Of a stretch of 64,000 nt of DNA, positions 61,797-64,000 are shown one piece after another. Positions within the stretch are counted from its first letter, which is position 1. Each line of letters opens with the position of its first letter. The stretch covers positions 62,001-126,000 of the forward strand of contig NZ_AYMG01000019.1 of NCBI RefSeq assembly GCF_000633455.1, in the 5' to 3' direction. The position numbers and the translations under genes are program-made. This DNA is from Pedobacter jeongneungensis. Lineage in GTDB: Bacteria; Bacteroidota; Bacteroidia; Sphingobacteriales; Sphingobacteriaceae. The notes beneath the pieces are model-generated. The model had not been told where the DNA came from and did not search any database. It saw only the letters and a program-made list of their open reading frames with translations.

Positions 61797-61944
61797 GTAG
61801 GCCTTTTTGATAGGATAAGAATGAAAAAACTAAAGGTAAAGATTATGATAATAATGTAAACAATTAAGTCGTAAATTCCGTTAATATATTTTGCGGTAAA
61901 ATAGTGCGGCAAAGCGTAAAATTACTATCAAAACAGCTTAAACG

Positions 61945-63417
61945 ATGAGATTATACATAGAGCGTAAACCGGTTAAGGTTAACCCGGATACTAAAAGAGT
62001 TATTGCCCGTTTTTTTTTCAACGGAGAGGAGAGAGCATTAGAAGTAATTAGAAAGGTTTTAGAGTTTTCGGACGAAAAGGTGTTTTCGCTGATTTCGCCT
62101 ATTTTGCAGGAATATTCTAAAAGGCACCGGAACATCACCAAGATTTTGACCCGTCACTGTAAAAAATTAAAAAAGCAGTTTATTGCCCTGGGTACCGAAT
62201 TAGAAGATGTTGATGAATATACCAGGTTGCTTATCGGGGCATATTTTACACACGAATATTCGATTGAATCGGCAGCATTTTTTAACCCGAGCATCGTCGA
62301 TGATCCCGACCAGACTGACCTGGTAGAAGGTGAAAAACGGGTAATTATCAGTTTCAGGGCTGTAGGCGAAGGGCATATTTCTTCCATTGTTTTCCGCCGT
62401 GCTTTGATCGATAAAAACAACAATATCCAGGTTTTACCTGTAGGGAATTATGTTGATGAGGCTGAAGTGGTTAAAAATGCCATTTACGTTAAAAAACTCT
62501 TCCTGAAAAAGGCAGCTTATGCGCAGATAGATCCTTCTGTATTAGAAGAAATTGAAGCGAAACTGGACGATAAGTTTGAATATACCAGTTTGAGCAATAT
62601 TATAAAAGATTCGAAAAGCCTGCATAAGGAAAATCCGACCCGTTTGATTGAATACGATAAAGTACTTTGGCTGTCGGATACCTACCATACCATTAGTTTT
62701 TCTAAAGACACCGATATTTCGGACCGGGTGATTTTTCCGATTTCTGAATTTGAACGCAAAGGGATTGAAGATGCCCGTTTTGTGAAATTTGTTAAAGACG
62801 ATGGTAAGGTATTATATTATGCGACTTATACCGCTTTTGATGGCTCTTTAATTATCCCTAAACTGGTACAAACTGAAGATTTTTATGAGTTCAAGGTAAT
62901 CCCACTTTATGGTGATGGCGCACAGAATAAAAACCTGGCTTTATTTCCGAGAAAAATTAAAGGAAAATATGTAATGATGAGCCGCATAGATGGCTGGAAC
63001 AATTACCTGATGTTTTCGGATAAGGTTAATGTGTGGGAAAACCCAATCCTGTTGAAACAACCGCGTTACGATTGGGAACTGGTACAGATTGGTAACTGCG
63101 GTTCGCCAATTGAAACGGATAAAGGCTGGATTGTGATTACCCATGGGGTTGGTCCGATGCGCAGGTATTGTATTGGTGTAAGTTTATTGGATCTGGAAGA
63201 TCCGAGTAAAGAGATTGGTCATTTAAAAGAGCCTTTAATTATCCCGAATAATGATGAACGCGAAGGTTATGTGCCCAATGTGGTTTATTCCTGCGGATCG
63301 ATCATCAGCAACGGGGAGCTAATTATCCCTTATGGATTATCGGATTACAGTTCTTCTTTTGCAACGGTAAATTTAGAACTGCTATTGAATAAGTTGTTAG
63401 AGAATAACGATAAATAG
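61945..63417 (+). CDS. GH130-like glycosidase/phosphorylase
   Basis: A 490-residue protein. The C-terminal 290 residues form a five-blade propeller like GH130 mannoside phosphorylases: GIEDARFVKFV, LFPRKIKGKYVMMSRIDG, QIGNCGSPIETDKGWIVITHG, EREGYVPNVVYSCG and IPYGLSDYSSSFATV. The first 200 residues form an extra helical domain. GH130 enzymes act on beta-mannosides with phosphate; the exact substrate is not given by sequence. The next gene beyond the spacer, convergent, has a C-terminus seen in glycosyltransferases. Confidence 0.88.
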   Translation: MRLYIERKPVKVNPDTKRVIARFFFNGEERALEVIRKVLEFSDEKVFSLISPILQEYSKRHRNITKILTRHCKKLKKQFIALGTELEDVDEYTRLLIGAYFTHEYSIESAAFFNPSIVDDPDQTDLVEGEKRVIISFRAVGEGHISSIVFRRALIDKNNNIQVLPVGNYVDEAEVVKNAIYVKKLFLKKAAYAQIDPSVLEEIEAKLDDKFEYTSLSNIIKDSKSLHKENPTRLIEYDKVLWLSDTYHTISFSKDTDISDRVIFPISEFERKGIEDARFVKFVKDDGKVLYYATYTAFDGSLIIPKLVQTEDFYEFKVIPLYGDGAQNKNLALFPRKIKGKYVMMSRIDGWNNYLMFSDKVNVWENPILLKQPRYDWELVQIGNCGSPIETDKGWIVITHGVGPMRRYCIGVSLLDLEDPSKEIGHLKEPLIIPNNDEREGYVPNVVYSCGSIISNGELIIPYGLSDYSSSFATVNLELLLNKLLENNDK

Positions 63418-63437
63418 TTATGATATTTCTTTTCAAT

Positions 63438-63498
63438 GGTCTGTGTCCTCACAGACCATTATTATAATCAAAATTTCGGTTCTGTGAAGACACAGACC
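63438..63498. repeat. Paired ggtctgtgtcc hairpins in inverted orientation
   Basis: ggtctgtgtcctcacagacc (63438-63457) is the same hairpin as in the 20.7-kb array (20733-20752). A nearly reverse-complementary copy lies at 63478-63498. Confidence 0.8.
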
Positions 63499-63799
63499 TG
63501 GGCAGGTATGAATCTAACATCCTAAGAACCAAAGGCTCAGTTTAAATAAACCTGATAGAACGGAAAGCCCGAAGCATACCGAACCCTGATTTTCAAAATA
63601 ATATTGATACCTGAGTTATTTTGAGCGAACCCGATAACTATCGGGTGCAAAGCAGTCGAGACTAAGATTGCTCAGCGAAACTAAATCTGTCTTAATAGAT
63701 CTCTCCAATTCGCGTTGCTCCGGTAGAGATGACGATCATTCTATTATATTCTGCTATAGATATCTCATTTAAGCATTGGCTGGGTTATTTCTACAAAAA

Positions 63800-63833
63800 A
63801 AAAGCTGATTCATTTCTGAGCCAGCTTTTAGTA
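63800..63833 (-). terminator. Terminator for the gene at the window end
   Basis: On the minus strand aaaagctg pairs with cagctttt followed by a long T run, 20 bases after the stop of the partial gene. Confidence 0.75.
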
Positions 63834-63853
63834 TTTCCAAGACAAATTTAATA

Positions 63854-64000
63854 TTAACTATATTTATCTGCCTCTACCAGTGGAGAAGATAATGTTTCGT
63901 ATTCTGCTTCTGCAGCTTTAAGGATGGCCAAATGTGAAATAAAATAAGCCAGCGTACTTTCAGCTCCCTGGTTTCTATTTACGCTATTAAATTGTAAGCC
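63854..64000 (-). CDS. C-terminal end of a probable glycosyltransferase (truncated by window edge)
   Basis: The last 48 residues of a gene whose start lies outside the window. The part NRNQGAESTLAYFISHLAIL resembles the conserved Asn-Gln-Gly-Ala-Glu-Ser segment at the end of certain large glycosyltransferases and (alpha/alpha)6-type glycan proteins. It faces the GH130-like gene tail to tail. The full domain content cannot be seen. Confidence 0.65.
   Translation of the reverse strand, partial: GLQFNSVNRNQGAESTLAYFISHLAILKAAEAEYETLSSPLVEADKYS

Larger units (their letters stand above)
63418..63853. other. Intergenic region with hairpin repeats, no gene
   Basis: It contains two inverted ggtctgtg hairpins, a cccgataactatcggg hairpin near 63630, fragments of the gagcgaa...gtcgaga repeat family (63614-63735) and a terminator for the next gene. 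Confidence 0.6.

Overview
The window looks like ordinary chromosome of a Bacteroidota bacterium, most likely family Sphingobacteriaceae and close to Pedobacter. The grounds are the AT-rich sequence, promoters of the TTTG / TAnnTTTG type, weak ribosome binding sites, a fused ccoNO cbb3 oxidase gene, a PorP/SprF protein paired with a gliding-motility C-terminal-domain protein (type IX secretion), and many short palindromic repeats between genes. No rRNA operon, CRISPR array, insertion sequence, prophage or plasmid module was seen.

Positions 1-12000 form a respiration block on the + strand. A histidine kinase tail and a receiver-Crp/Fnr regulator come first. They are followed by a lone dehydrogenase-like half domain with a Cys cluster coupled to hemN, then ccoI, ccoS, ccoNO, ccoQ, ccoP, ccoG, ccoH and a SafE-like membrane protein. 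Together these supply haem, copper, subunits and assembly factors for a high-affinity cbb3 oxidase. From 12000 to 16200 lie a GlxA/AraC regulator, two SRPBCC genes (the second broken by an insert of about 125 bp), a two-gene cassette of a polynucleotide-kinase-like protein and a Thg1-like 3'-5' polymerase, and tRNA-Ser(UGA). From 16200 to 20700 is an envelope cluster: YihY, a thioesterase, MltG, a PASTA protein and a divergent D-Ala-D-Ala ligase.

Positions 20700-22200 hold tandem copies of a 200-250 bp intergenic repeat with long palindromes. Then come CutC, a DUF2314 protein, a Tat-like asparaginase, an omega-amidase/aminotransferase pair, an ApbE-DUF2271 protein with a PepSY membrane protein, and an LD-carboxypeptidase. 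Positions 30700-32100 contain a 53-residue small ORF followed by a tRNA-like sequence and hairpins. A DEAD-box-like protein with degraded motifs, an OmpA protein, galactose genes (galK, galM), nucleoside phosphorylase, ribD, prmC, xerD and aroQ follow.

From 45900 to 64000 are a glycosyltransferase, a lipid acyltransferase, WbqC, corA, a ParDE toxin-antitoxin pair, mgtE, bioB, a His-heptad lipoprotein, Ohr, a type IX-linked pair, a DUF763 protein, a metallophosphoesterase, a GAF histidine kinase, a GH130 protein and the tail of a convergent gene. The candidates most worth following up are the kinase/Thg1 cassette, the Cys-tailed half domain beside hemN, the small ORF/tRNA-like locus, the degenerate helicase and the palindromic repeat families.
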